From assembly GCA_021186555.1 (NCBI GenBank), contig JAJKFL010000005.1:1995001-2059000 (forward strand): a DNA stretch of 64,000 nucleotides, given 5' to 3'. The translations under genes and the position numbers were made by a program. Below, in pieces: positions 48,435 to 59,569 of the stretch (positions are counted from its first letter, which is position 1; each line of letters starts with the position of its first letter). Source of the DNA: Reticulitermes speratus (lineage: Eukaryota; Arthropoda; Insecta; Blattodea; Rhinotermitidae). The notes below the pieces were generated by a model. The model was not told the DNA's origin. It worked only from the letters and a program-made list of their open reading frames with translations, and made no database searches.

Positions 48435-48583
48435 GATACAGTGGAATAAACTGCCAAGTGGAGCAGTCAGATTGTAGAAATGACACTTGTCCAGAGAGGG
48501 CCATGTGTAAAAATGAGCCAGGCATCAACAACTATACTTGTCTGTGTCGTTCAGGATACACGGGATTGGACTGTGATGTTACG
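48435..48583 (+). CDS. uif: uif exon: EGF b end, EGF c
   Basis: [20 protein letters not shown] and [23 protein letters not shown] c lacks the O-fucose consensus (CPERAMC). Phase 1 in, phase 0 out (acg|gtacag); the frame that runs on past the donor is intronic. Confidence 0.94.
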
Positions 48584-49377
48584 GTACAGACGGATATAGA
48601 ACTGTTACAAAAATATTTACATAAGTAATGATAGACCTTGAGCCAGGAGTTGTGGCATTCATTCAAAAATTATTACTTTGTTCTTATGGGCAATGTTTAT
48701 GCAAATTGTTGAGTCTGTCTAGTCAAACTAAATCTATCCTTTCATCATGTGGGGGATCCAAATTCATAATCATTGCTGAGATCCTCAGCAACTGAGCCCA
48801 GTTATACCTGAATACAGTGACAGAGATACAGAGGAAAAGCAAGAGAGTTATAACAAGAAATGTATTGTGCCATAAAATACAAATTATAAACATATTTATA
48901 CAACATAAAATAATGATTGTTGAATTAGAGACTCAATTCTTTACACAAACATTTCAGCCAGTCCATTTGGCTACATGTGTAATCACCTCTATTCATGCTC
49001 TGGACTGCTAATTATGCAACCAGATCTACAACACAAAAAATAACAAAATAGTACCACAATGCAATAAAGAGAAACCCTGGGGACGCTGTCCCTGAGACAA
49101 ATTGGAATGCAGCCACCAAGACCAAAATTTGTATTGCAGCCTTATACTTTACCATTAATATATAATACATATATAATATGTATTATATATAATAGATTAA
49201 TAAATATATATATATAAGAACTTCTTAAATTAATGGCATAAATATTCAGTGAAATGAAGGGTTATCTGTGGAAATCATAGAGACACTGTGGATTAGCTCA
49301 TGAATATTATGCTAACCCCACTATTTGATGTGACTGTGGTTGGTGTGTCCCGTAACACTATCTGTTGCATCCAGTTT
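48584..49377 (+). other. intron, nothing recognised
   Basis: AT-rich, with TA repeats at about 49155-49215. No exon is visible. Confidence 0.5.
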
Positions 49378-49560
49378 TAAATTGTATTGTATTGTATTTC
49401 ATCCTAGAAACCTTTACAGAATGATACTGGACACATCCAGAGAGTAGTTACAGTCAACAGTATAATAATTACAGTAAAAGCAAACAAACACGTAAATCTG
49501 ATATAATTACATAAATGTACAGGACCACACATGACACTGATTAACATAGTACACAGAAGA
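49378..49560 (-). mobile_element. LINE 3' end with (AATAC)n tail, inverted copy
   Basis: attgtattgtattgtatttc followed by gaatgatactggacacatcc is the inverse of 10350-10568. Confidence 0.7.
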
Positions 49561-49700
49561 AACAGCTTCTGTTTTAATATAGACTTCTCGGGCCATCAGC
49601 CACGTTAAATGATTTAAAAGATCTGATGCGGCTGATGGCCCGAGAAGTCTATATTAAATCATGTCGCTGTGAAAGTTTTAAAACTTATAACAGCTTCTGT
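49561..49700. mobile_element. short palindromic insertion with 12-bp target duplication
   Basis: aacagcttctgt at 49561-49572 recurs at 49689-49700. Between them, tatagacttctcgggccatc and gatggcccgagaagtctata are inverted. The 116-bp insert is mostly one hairpin. It looks like a relative of the hammerhead-bearing elements but has no full core. Confidence 0.7.
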
Positions 49701-49821
49701 GCCTCACATATTTAACAGTGAAGTAGAATAGTTACATGTGGAAATTAATTTTGAAATCCTACTTGAAAATGTAAGAAAAGGCTACTGGGTACAATGAATA
49801 TGTTATTGTCATGTGTTTTGA

Positions 49822-50520
<699 letters not shown>

Positions 50521-50721
50521 ATGACTGTGCGGAACGTCCGTGCCTGCTCGGAGCTAACTGCACTGACTTAGTTGCAGATTTCAGCTGTGCATGTCCTTCA
50601 GGATTCACTGGCAAACGTTGTCATGAGAAGATTGACCTCTGTAGTGCTAATCCCTGCAAACATGGAATATGTGTGGATAAACTTTTCAGTCACCAATGCA
50701 TTTGTCATCCTGGCTGGACAG
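50521..50721 (+). CDS. uif: uif exon: EGF e and most of EGF f
   Basis: [20 protein letters not shown] and [14 protein letters not shown] form EGF e. [20 protein letters not shown] and CICHPGWTG form EGF f. Phase 1-1. Confidence 0.96.
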
Positions 50722-51929
50722 GTAAGATGCATCACTAAATACAAGTAAGTTCCCATTTACAAGTGTCATTTCCGCTTGCATCATAGATACTGAAAAAATG
50801 TCAAGTGTTCAGTGTTCAAAAAAATGGTAAGCATTTAACTTTTCAAATTATTTATCCTAATTGATAATAATGTGATACTAATGTGTGTTGACTTAACAGT
50901 TTTACTGATAGAACTAAGAATAAATGAATCACTCTGCAGTCTTGCATTAAGCTTTACTACGTAGTGAACAAACCTTGCTGTTACGTTGGATTAACATATA
51001 CTAGTCTCAACAAGCTGGCCTTGTTAAAGTGAGAGCTACTTTTCCAAAGGGATAAATAATTTGTAGTTAACAGACATGGATGTTCTGGTTGTAAGCCAAA
51101 GTGAAAGTGACATTCTGTCAAGGACCAAACTGCATTTGCCTCTTGTTTGCAGAAGTTAAGAACAGTAGGTCTATTGTTAATACCACCTTAATAACCAATA
51201 TATACCATATTTGTCTGAATATAAGATGACCATTCCTGTAAGACAACCCCTCTTCCCAGACTTTCAATTTTCAGGAAAATACCGTTGCAGAACGTGTTTA
51301 TCTTTTGCATGATTCTAAGGCAACCCCTCTGATTTTTCAAGTGATGAACTAGGAACAAATTCTCATGTTTATTTGGGTAAATATGGTTGATGCATGTGTG
51401 GGTGGGTGTGTGTGTGCAAGTATGGTGATCGAAAATGACCTGTACACTGAATACACTGGGGACCCAAAATTACAGCAAATTGTAAGAGTTGCAGGTACTG
51501 TGCTGCCTGCCATCATGCAAAACTCTCTGAACAAAGAGTGGATGCGAGTTGTCAGATAAAATAATGTCCAAATATTTTAGAATCAGCTTTGGGTTCTATC
51601 AGAGCACAGCAGCTTGTTGTTCTTCACAGTTTTTTTGTGTATTATTCCACAAATTCTGTTATTCTTGACATTTGTAGTTCTGTCATCACTTTTTTATTTC
51701 TTCTAGAGTCTGATGTTTATCCTGCAGTCTTCATAAAACCATTTCTGTTTGTATCAGTCATCTGTCACCCTTGCATTCTACCTAAGATGTTTAACCCTAC
51801 ACTGCTGAACTCTGTGCAGTGTAGAGTAATTTAAACTTAAAAAACCCTCTATCCTTGGAAGTAATTGAAATTTAAACCAGTTGAAGAATTAATGTAACCT
51901 CACATACGCGACTTATTGTTCCTTTACAG
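50722..51929 (+). other. intron, no exon
   Basis: ataagatgaccattcctgta near 51222 and gcaacccctctgatttttca near 51311 look like ends of an old DNA transposon, by comparison with 32718. Otherwise nothing is recognised. Confidence 0.35.
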
Positions 51930-52157
51930 GTGTAGCATGTGATGTGAATATAAATGACTGTGCTAGTGCACCATGTGAGAATGACGGACAGTGCGAGGAT
52001 GGTATAAATGATTTCCGTTGTACGTGTGAAGCAGGCTATACAGGAAAGAGATGCCAACACACATTTGATGATTGTGCATCTGAGCCTTGTCAGAATGGAG
52101 CTTCGTGTGTGGACAAATTGGATGGTTTTGTCTGCAGCTGTAGGCCAGGGTTTGTTG
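51930..52157 (+). CDS. uif: uif exon: EGF f end, EGF g, most of EGF h
   Basis: [20 protein letters not shown] and [14 protein letters not shown] form EGF g. [20 protein letters not shown] and [11 protein letters not shown] form EGF h. Both have CxSxPC O-glucose sites; h also has the O-fucose site CQNGASC. Phase 1-1. Confidence 0.96.
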
Positions 52158-52205
52158 GTAAGTGACTGAAAGAATGAGATGTCATTATTTAACTATTTTA
52201 CTGTC

Positions 52206-52445
52206 AAGGTAAAGGTAAAGTTGTGCCTGTACACACTATGAAGGCATATAGGGGGAGCAGAGGTATAGCTCCACTGATTCTTGACCTTGTAAGTAGATGG
52301 AGTGGAGTGGCTGGTCTTGTGCCCCCAGGGAAAGAGACCCTGGTACCCACTGAGTAGGAGGCTGGGTGGGCCTCAGAGTTGGTCTGGACGTTTTGTAACG
52401 GAGAAAAATCTTGTACCCCTGCCAGGATCTTCCAGCCCTGTTACT
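52206..52445 (-). mobile_element. SINE family B, inverted copy
   Basis: Read on -, the 3' end segments (gtatagctccactgattctt inverse) and the body (gtctggacgttttgtaacgg inverse) match family B. The tRNA-like head is degenerate. Confidence 0.7.
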
Positions 52446-52779
52446 GCCAAGACTAGTTTTATAAGCTGTGTGAGAATTCGCTGATGCTTCTTATGAAATT
52501 AGCAACACGAGAGAGACTTCTGTGATGAAGTAAAAAAGACTGAACCTGTTGGGAAGAACACATTTAGCGTGGTTGTGCCATATTGTGTCATGCGTATGAA
52601 TTACGAATAATAAAATACAGGCTGTAAATGTAAGTTAATTTGGATCATGGCAGGCCTAACTGAATTTGACCTCATTATATCATGTGTATTATTCCTTGAC
52701 ACTGTCAATTTATGTGATTATGTAGCGTCAGTGATGAATGAAATATGAGTATGGAGCATTTCTTGGAATAATTCTGACA

Positions 52780-52925
52780 GGGAAGAACTAAAGTACTTGA
52801 ATAAAAACCAGTCCCAATGCCACTTCATCCACCACAAATTCCTCATGGACTGGCTTGGGATTGATCCTGGGACTCTGTGGCTATAGGCTGGCGACTAACT
52901 GCTTGAGCCATAACAAACCCTTTAG
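52780..52925 (-). mobile_element. SINE family E, inverted copy
   Basis: Read on -, gttatggctcaagcagttag, the B box ggatcaatccc and ttgggactggtttttattca match family E. Confidence 0.7.
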
Positions 52926-53016
52926 TTACATCAGCTGCTTCACTAGCAGAAGTGTTATGTAGTTGCCACAGTTACAGATATTTGTGAGTCTGAATGCAGT
53001 GTTCTGTACTCGGCAG

Positions 53017-53150
53017 GTCTGCAGTGTGAAGCAGAGATTGATGAGTGCCTGAGTGATCCGTGTAATCCCGAGGGAACGAAGCAGTGCATTGATCTCGACA
53101 ACAGGTTCTTATGTCACTGCCATGAAGGATACACTGGGAAGTTGTGTGAG
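53017..53150 (+). CDS. uif: uif exon: EGF h end, EGF i
   Basis: [20 protein letters not shown] and [15 protein letters not shown]. It has an O-glucose consensus (CLSDPC). Phase 1 in, phase 0 out (gag|gtgagg). Confidence 0.95.
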
Positions 53151-53383
53151 GTGAGGACACTGAATTTAAGGCTTAAACGGTCACAAATATATGTAGAGGA
53201 AATTAGCAGACGAATAAAATATTCATCTACCAGGATGCACGATGTTGAAGAATTTTAATTATATTTTTCTTAACTTATTGCATTTTGATTCAGATTAGGA
53301 TTGATACTTTTCTGCATCCCATCAGTTTAGTTGCTTCTAAAAGTATCAAAACAAAAAGAAAAGTGCTGACATATGTGCTTGAA

Positions 53384-53990
53384 CATGGTCGTACTATATG
53401 CACTGATGCATGCAGCTATGCTTGCTGTATGTGTCTTCTGTAGGTGAACATGGTCGTACTATATGCACTGATGCACGCAGCTATGCTGTGCTGTATGTCT
53501 CTGTAGGTGAACATGGTCGTACTATATGCACTGATGGACGCAGCTATGCTGTGCTGTATGTCTCTGTAGGTGAACATGGTCGTACTATATGCACTGATAC
53601 ACGCAGCTATGCTGTGCTGTATGTCTCTGTAGGTGAACATGGTCGTACTATATGCACTGATACACGCAGCTATGCTGTGCTGTATGTCTCTGTAGGTGAA
53701 CATGGTCGTACTATATGCACTGATCACGCAGCTATGCTGTGCTGTATGTCTCTGTAGGTGAACATGGTCGTACTATATGTGAGCACGCAGCTATGCTGTG
53801 CTGTATGTCTCTGTAGGTGAACATGGTCGATATATATGTACGCAGCTATGCTGTGCTGTATGTCTCTGTAGGTGAACATGTCGTAACTATATGCACTGAT
53901 GCACGCAGCATGCTGTGCTGTACTCTGAGGTGAACATGTAAGTAAGATATTTGCATGTTTCGCCCATCGTCTGTAGTGAACATGGAATAA
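53384..53990 (+). repeat. 63-bp tandem array with embedded splice-acceptor copy
   Basis: About nine units, the last ones decayed. Each has tctctgtag|gtgaacatgg followed by tcgtactatatgcactgat and gcagctatgctgtgctgtat. The segment tgtag|gtgaacatgg equals the real acceptor and first ten bases of the exon at 55049. Open frames in both strands here are artefacts of the 63-base period. Confidence 0.9.
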
Positions 53991-55060
53991 TGGATATTTA
54001 TGTTGTGCCCGACTAGAAAATGGCGTTACTGGATATTTAGTTGTGATACTGATGGTGAACGTGTGACTTTATGTTGCATCATACGTCACTGAACGTCGAC
54101 CTTGGTGGACTAGTGGTTAGCGTGCTCCCGACTGAGGTCGATGGATTTTTAAGGGTGATAAAAATCTGGAGCACCACTTCCTTCGGAGGGGAAGTAAAGC
54201 CGTCGGTCCCATGTCGTAGATTTATGGCATGTAAAAGAACCTTACGGACATGAATAGAAATGTTTCATAAGCAAAATTCAAAGTGGTCATTTCTCACCCA
54301 AGTCTCCTGACTGCCTGCCAGATGGCTCTGGCGGTCACATCAGGATCGATAGAACAGCAGCGCGGCCAGTTGGCCAGTCACCAACTGCCACGAATGCGCA
54401 CGACCCAGTAACCTCGGAATGAGTAGGGCTTTTGAGCCATGGTTATTATATTATTATTATACGTCACTGAACACGTAACTGGATATTTATGTTGTGCCAT
54501 ACATGACTGTAGGTGAACATGTGACTTTATGTTGCATCATACATGACTGTAGGTGAACATGTGACTTTATGTTGCATCATACGTCACTGAACACATAACT
54601 GGATATTTATGTTGTGCCATACATGACTGTAGGTGAACATGTGACTTTATGTTGCATCATACGTTCCTGAACATGTGAGTAACTGAGTATTTATGTTGTG
54701 CCATACATGACTGTAGGTGAACATGTGACTTTATGTTGCATCATACGTCACTGAACACGTAACTGGATATTTATGTTGTGCCATACATGACTGTAGGTGA
54801 ACATGTGACTTAATGCTGCACCATACGTCCCTGAACGTGTGAGTAACTGAGTATTTATGTTGTGCCATACATGACTGTAGGTGAACATGTGACTTAATGC
54901 TGCACCATACGTCCCTGAACGTGTGAGTAACTGAGTATTTATGTTGTGCCATACATGACTGTAGGTGAACATGTGACTTAATGCTGCACCATACGTCCCT
55001 GAACGTGTGAGTAACTGAGTATTTATGTTGTGCCGTACATCACTGTAGGTGAACATGGAT
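53991..55060 (+). repeat. 80/84-bp tandem array spanning a splice acceptor
   Basis: Units contain cctgaacgtgtgagtaactg or a variant, then tatttatgttgtgccatac and atgactgtag|gtgaacatg. The last unit contains the real acceptor and first bases of the exon at 55049. A 40-bp short unit also occurs. A family D SINE is inserted at 54095-54462. Confidence 0.92.
54095..54462 (+). mobile_element. SINE family D with internal deletion, inside the minisatellite
   Basis: The head runs gaccttggtggactagtggt and then jumps from gcgtgctc to ccgactgaggtcgatgg, losing the B box. The flanks atacgtcactgaac on both sides (14 bp) fit a target duplication, although that sequence is also part of the array unit. Confidence 0.88.
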
Positions 55061-55242
55061 GACTGTGCTTCTGGGCCTTGTTTTAATGGAGCAACTTGTA
55101 AGGATGAGGTGGGTGGGTTCCGATGTGAGTGCCCACCTGGTTGGACCGGTTCCCGCTGTGAATCTGACATTGGGACTTGCCAAAACAAACCCTGCCAGAA
55201 TGATGCCAACTGTATTAATTTATTTCAAGATTTCTTCTGTGT
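55049..55242 (+). CDS. uif: uif exon: EGF j, most of EGF k
   Basis: [20 protein letters not shown], then [15 protein letters not shown] form EGF j, with O-glucose, O-fucose and hydroxylation sites. [20 protein letters not shown] and FFCV begin EGF k. Phase 0 in, phase 2 out (tgtgt|gtaagt). The first ten bases are part of the upstream arrays. Confidence 0.95.
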
Positions 55243-55351
55243 GTAAGTACTGCATGGGGACAATTGACTGTATTTAATTTAACCTGTGAACAGTGGCTTT
55301 ATTTAATTTTTTAACAGACATTTTGAAGGGAATTAATTGTGATTATTAATT

Positions 55352-55650
55352 ATATGGAAACAACACCGTCAATCGCGACTAAGAATGTTTATTTTATAAA
55401 TATAAGAAACTTTTGCTTACGTCATGTTTTGGTCGAAATGGGCCATCATCGGGTAATACATAATATCCAAATATAGTAAGAAGAATTACTGCTGTATGAG
55501 TTGTTTTGCATTAATTCTTCTTACTATATTTTGGTGTTATGTATTGCCTGATGATGGCCCATTTTGACCAAAATATGTTGCCAGCAAAGTCTTATATATA
55601 TATATATATTTTTTTTTTTGGTTGTGATCAACGGTGTTTTTTTCCATATC
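55352..55650. mobile_element. decayed inverted-repeat element with hammerhead-like remnants (element 7)
   Basis: Left tatggaaacaacaccgtcaa mirrors right caacggtgtttttttccata. Inside, gggccatcatcgggtaatac mirrors gtattgcctgatgatggccc. Both GAAA boxes have become AAAA, so the motifs should be inactive. Confidence 0.65.
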
Positions 55651-55865
55651 ATCACCATCATCATCATTATCACCATCATCATCATCACAACAGTATGAAT
55701 CAATTTAAGATTACTTTCAGAAAACTTACTATGTGATTTCAGTATTACTTCAGAAAAATCCATAACTATTCCATTTTAGATATTTATATATTTATGTTTT
55801 GGGGTATGAGATGTGTTATGTTGACCTCCTGCTGATGTCATTAAAAACATTTGCTTTGCTTACAG

Positions 55866-56113
55866 CTGCCCATCAGGTACAGATGGCAAAAACTGTGAGA
55901 CTGCACCTGAACGCTGCATAGGCAATCCGTGTATGCATTCAGGACGTTGCCAAGACTTTGGTTCAGGTCTCAACTGCTCTTGTCCTGATGATTATACTGG
56001 AATTGGTTGCCAGTATGAATATGACGCGTGTGCAGCAGGTGCATGCCGCAATGGAGCCACCTGCATCGATAATGGGCCTGGTTACACTTGTGTCTGTCCA
56101 CATGGGTATACCG
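55866..56113 (+). CDS. uif: uif exon: EGF k end, EGF l, EGF m start
   Basis: [20 protein letters not shown], then [18 protein letters not shown] form EGF k end and l. [20 protein letters not shown] and [11 protein letters not shown] form EGF m, with an O-fucose site (CRNGATC). Phase 2 in, phase 1 out. Confidence 0.95.
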
Positions 56114-56224
56114 GTGAGTTTTGTTAACTCTTGGTGCATACTGTACAGATTCAGTAATAGCCATGACTACAAGATTACTTTACAGTCTTCTGATGCAACT
56201 GTAACAGTTTTTTTCACCAGCCTA

Positions 56225-56640
56225 TTTAGTTCTCCACTCTGTAGTACTGCGGCCCAGTTCAGCCCTTGACGACCTGTACTAAGCTCCTTCATCAGGTACT
56301 ATCTAGCACTTCATTCTTCCAGTCCTTGATCATCAGGATTTGTATATCTTGTTCTATGCGTTTTACACATTAGTTTCCTGCAGTTCATATCAGCTGGTCT
56401 TGAAAGGTGTCCCAGCTTTTGCCACTTTTTTTTATATCTGTTTCTTTATGTAACTGATACAATTTCTTGTTATACCTGACATGCCATGTACCATTGTCAT
56501 TACTTGGGTCACATATTTTCCTGAAAGTCTTTATTTTGGATATTCTCACCCTATTCTCATCCAGTTTTATAAATGCCCAAATTTCACTACCGTATAATAG
56601 GATGGGTCATATTAAGGTTTCATGCATTTCATTCTAGTTT
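56225..56640 (-). mobile_element. LINE reverse-transcriptase fragment
   Basis: The - strand from 56610 reads PILLYGSEIWAFIKLDENRV and then KIKTFRKICDPSNDNGTWHV. The LLYGSExW block is characteristic of the thumb region of RTE/Jockey-type reverse transcriptases. Stops flank it, so it is a fossil. Confidence 0.75.
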
Positions 56641-56789
56641 TTGTATTAAGAAGATTCAACCTTGATTACTCTAGTGTCTTTATTTATTGCATTATGTAAA
56701 TGTACCGGACATATTAAATTAAGTTATAGACCAACTGATGCACTTTTAAAGCACTTTTTAAGTAGCTTTATTAAAAATGTTAAAATAGT

Positions 56790-56831
56790 ACCCCTACACG
56801 TGTTTCGATCCTAGGATCATCGTCAGGGGGT
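56790..56831 (-). ncRNA. candidate hammerhead ribozyme, element 1 left arm
   Basis: On the - strand: ACCCC-CTGACGA-T-GATC-CTAG-GATC-GAAA-C-ACGT-G-T-A-GGGGT. Stem I has 5 pairs, stem II 4 pairs, stem III 2 pairs. CTGANGA allows C at position 7. All core residues are present. Confidence 0.75.
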
Positions 56832-57212
56832 TTTTTGCTAAAAGCTACGTCACTTCAATCACATGGTTTAAAATATTCCATTGGCACTATAAAACATGTG
56901 TTAAAATCTTGTAAAAAGATTTGTTAAAAAGTTATAAAATTATAAAAACACTGTAGATGTTGGAATTGCGGACTGCCGTAGTACTCGGCAACACACAGTA
57001 CACAGTACACTTCGCTAACCACGCGAAAACATTTCACATGCTTATAATACCACAATACCACAAGCCAGCAGTCCGCAATTCTAACATCTACAGTGTTTTT
57101 ATAATTTTATAACTTTTTAACAAATCTTTTTACAAGATTTTAACACATGTTTTATAGTGCCAATGGAATATTTTAAACCATGTGATTGAAGTGACGTAGC
57201 TTTTAGCAAAAA

Positions 57213-57254
57213 ACCCCCTGACGATGATCCTAGGATCGAAACACGTGTAGGGGT
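57213..57254 (+). ncRNA. candidate hammerhead ribozyme, element 1 right arm
   Basis: Inverse copy of 56790-56831, in sense to the uif transcript, with all cores and stems kept. Confidence 0.75.
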
Positions 57255-57376
57255 ACAATTTTAACATTTTTAATAAAGCTACTTAAAAAGTGCTTTAAAA
57301 GTGCATCAGTTGGTCTATAACTTAATTTAATATGACGAAGATGCACGGTGTCAACAGTGTGAAATGTACCGGACAT

Positions 57377-57510
57377 GTTTCGATTCATGATAGGATCTTC
57401 ATTAAGGTGTCCCAAAAGAAAATATTGATTACAGTTACAGTGATTCTGTTTGGGACACCTTAAAAATGATCCTGATTAGGACCAAAATATGTCAGGTAGT
57501 TCTTATAAAT
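57377..57510. mobile_element. decayed inverted-repeat element around element 1
   Basis: gtttcgattcatgataggat and aaggtgtccc mirror gggacaccttaaaaatgatc and aggaccaaaatatg. It has the same layout as the hammerhead elements, with the CTGANGA core lost. Confidence 0.5.
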
Positions 57511-58127
57511 AAGCTGGATACTTGTTATAGTTGCATTAGACAGATTGAAAAGTGATCTTGTTGACAGTGAATGCAACATAGAACAATGAACTTTAAGTAG
57601 CCTTGTTTGCTGCTTGCGTTAGCTCTGCTTCTACCCAACTGCAATCCGTTAGAGGCCTAAGAACTAGCAGCATAGTGCCCTGTTATGTCAGGTATTTATA
57701 AACGTCAAGAATGCCTATGATTCAGTTATGATGGATGTTTTGTATGATATTCTGTTTGAGTCTGGTAGCCATGAAATTAGTTATGGTAATTAAAATATAT
57801 AAACATTTGTCTGAAACATTTTGTCCTCAGAATGATCTGAAACAAATTGATGCCCACCGTAGAGCAGACAAGTCGTTGCGTAACATTCCTTGATGCTACC
57901 CAGTCTGCATTGCTCAGTCCTGCTCAGTCCCATGTTACAAATATTCTATTTATATCAGACATATACTTATGATCATAATTTGTTTTATGTCGCATTTTTA
58001 CAGTTAATATATGTTTTGGGAGGGAAACTTTAAAATTTAATATACTATGCTTATTTTGAACAAAATTAAAGTTTGTGTATCTTGTCATATATAAGTATTG
58101 GCATGTTTGTTTCTAGATCAAAAGCAC

Positions 58128-58400
58128 TATTCAACTAACCAACTTACTTAACTCCATGGAGGAGAATCCTTTTTGTGAAGCTAATAGTTCCTCAGCTATT
58201 CAAGAATTTCCTTGTATTTTATGGAACCCAGATGTTCATTACCGTGTTCAAAACAGCCCCTCACTTGTCTCTATCCTGAGCCAGATCAATCCAGTCTATG
58301 CCTTCCCATCCTATTTCTTTAAGATCTATTTAAATGTTATCCTCTCACCTGTGTCTAGGTCTTTCAGGTGTTCTCTTTCCATCGATTTTTCCAGTTGAAA
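58128..58400 (-). mobile_element. RTE-type LINE 3' end, second copy
   Basis: ttttatggaacccagatgtt, ctatcctgagccagatcaat and cttaactccatggaggagaa match 28375-28620 in order. Read on -, it gives the broken RTE C-terminus. Confidence 0.7.
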
Positions 58401-58747
58401 TTAACACTATGTGTGTACAATGTAAGAGCATAATTGTTAAATGATAACCAACTATGTACATTAAGGTTTAAACAATCCAACCATTTTTATTGTCTCCAAC
58501 TTGTTTCATCTCATCTGGGTCATTATCAAGGAGTCCAGTATAAAACAACAAGTATAAGTACCAAAGGTTTACATATGTAAGTCTTTTGTGCTTACAGATA
58601 ACATGAAATATGTTGAAGACGTAACAAAGGTAGTTGGGTAGTCCCAACCTCAGAGCACGTAATTGGTTTTAATTTTACAATGCAACATTACAAGATAAGA
58701 GAGTGCATTCATTATGTTGTATGTACTGAAACTGATTTTCTTTGTAG

Positions 58748-58879
58748 GTAAAAACTGTGACGAAGACATTGTAGATTGCAAAGAAAACTCTTGTCCTCCC
58801 TCTGCAACATGCATCGACCTCACTGGCAAGTTCTACTGTCAGTGCCCTTTCAACCTCACTGGCGATGACTGTAGGAAGA
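58748..58879 (+). CDS. uif: uif exon: EGF m end, EGF n
   Basis: [20 protein letters not shown] and [14 protein letters not shown] form the last EGF of the run, with O-fucose (CPPSATC) and hydroxylation ([10 protein letters not shown]) consensus sites. Phase 1-1 (aaga|gtgagt). The continuous frame across 58880-58984 would read through a real 105-bp intron. Confidence 0.93.
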
Positions 58880-58984
58880 GTGAGTATGCTGTATTTGCCT
58901 TCAGATTGGTCAGTTCCTTTTGTTGTTCCATGGCTTTTTGTAGGATTTCAAAGCAAATTGTGATCTTTGTCATTTTTATTTCAG

Positions 58985-59150
58985 CAATCCAAGTGGATTA
59001 TGATCTATACTTCAGTGATCCAACAAGAAGCAGTGCATCACTGGTTGTGCCATTTTTCCTTGGTGCCAAATCTAGTCTTACTATAGCTATGTGGGTCCAG
59101 TTCACTCAGAAGGATGAAGGAGGCATCTTCTTTAGTCTATACAGTGTCTC
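58985..59150 (+). CDS. uif: uif exon: LamG/pentraxin-like domain, part 1
   Basis: It reads [20 protein letters not shown], then [20 protein letters not shown] and IFFSLYSVS. The S-L-T-I-A-M-W-V-x-F block is a concanavalin-fold strand. Phase 1 in, phase 2 out; donor gtctc|gtacgt. The last 20 bases and the donor are tandemly repeated just downstream. Confidence 0.93.
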
Positions 59151-59208
59151 GTACGTAGTCAATTTAGTCTATACAGTGTCTTGTACGTAGTCAATTTAGT
59201 CTATACAG
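59131..59208 (+). repeat. 32-bp tandem repeat spanning a splice donor
   Basis: tttagtctatacagtgtctc|gtacgtagtcaa occurs about 2.5 times; the first copy contains the real exon end and donor. Diverged copies continue at 59570-59690 beyond an inserted MITE. Confidence 0.9.
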
Positions 59209-59569
59209 TAGTGTTTCCTAACCAGTTTTCTACGAAACATCATTAGGGGGTTCAACGAGAAATTGTGGAATTAAGATAGAAAAATTTTGAAATACTGCAA
59301 AGAATTACAAATATAACTCGGAAGGCAGGAAAAATGCTTCTGTTTTATTCTTACACTGTAAGATGAGATACACATGCGCACACACGCACACACAGAGCTC
59401 CTTACAAATAAATGTTGTTGACAGTAATCTAGCAGTAATTGAATTGCGCGCCCCACTATCAGCTTCTGCTGGCCTGTAAACATATTCATATGTAGAGATA
59501 CCTATGAAAAAGAGAATATGAATAATTATTTTAGGGGTTCCTCCATGGAAGAAAAGTTCTGAAACACTG
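59209..59569. mobile_element. hAT-type MITE
   Basis: The ends tagtgtttcctaaccagttt and cttttc-ttcagaacactg-type inverse (gaaacactg at the right) resemble hAT termini (CAGTGTTTC). The flanks ctatacag and ctgtacag form an 8-bp duplication with one change. It splits the 32-bp repeat. Confidence 0.75.

Larger units (their letters stand above)
56698..57376. mobile_element. hammerhead-bearing inverted-repeat retroelement (element 1), 15-bp target duplication
   Basis: aaatgtaccggacat at 56698-56712 recurs at 57362-57376. The arms 56709-56976 and 57068-57333 are near-perfect inverse copies, with a 91-base spacer. A tail gatgcacggtg follows the right arm. Each arm has a hammerhead (56790-56831 on -, 57213-57254 on +). 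The whole is inserted in an older, decayed element of the same type. Confidence 0.9.

Noticed and set aside
53410-53757. Repeat protein-like frames on both strands
   Set aside because: The 63-bp array gives open frames by period alone; splice-site sequences and a decayed end show it is intronic.
58480-58545. Hammerhead on the - strand near gtttcatctcatctgggtca
   Set aside because: GAAAC and stem I (CTCC/GGAG) can be traced, but the core has decayed to TTGATAA; it can only be a fossil.
58714-59190. 158-residue frame joining two exons across 58880-58984
   Set aside because: A consensus donor and acceptor with matching phases define a 105-bp intron; the bridging residues lack EGF or LamG character.
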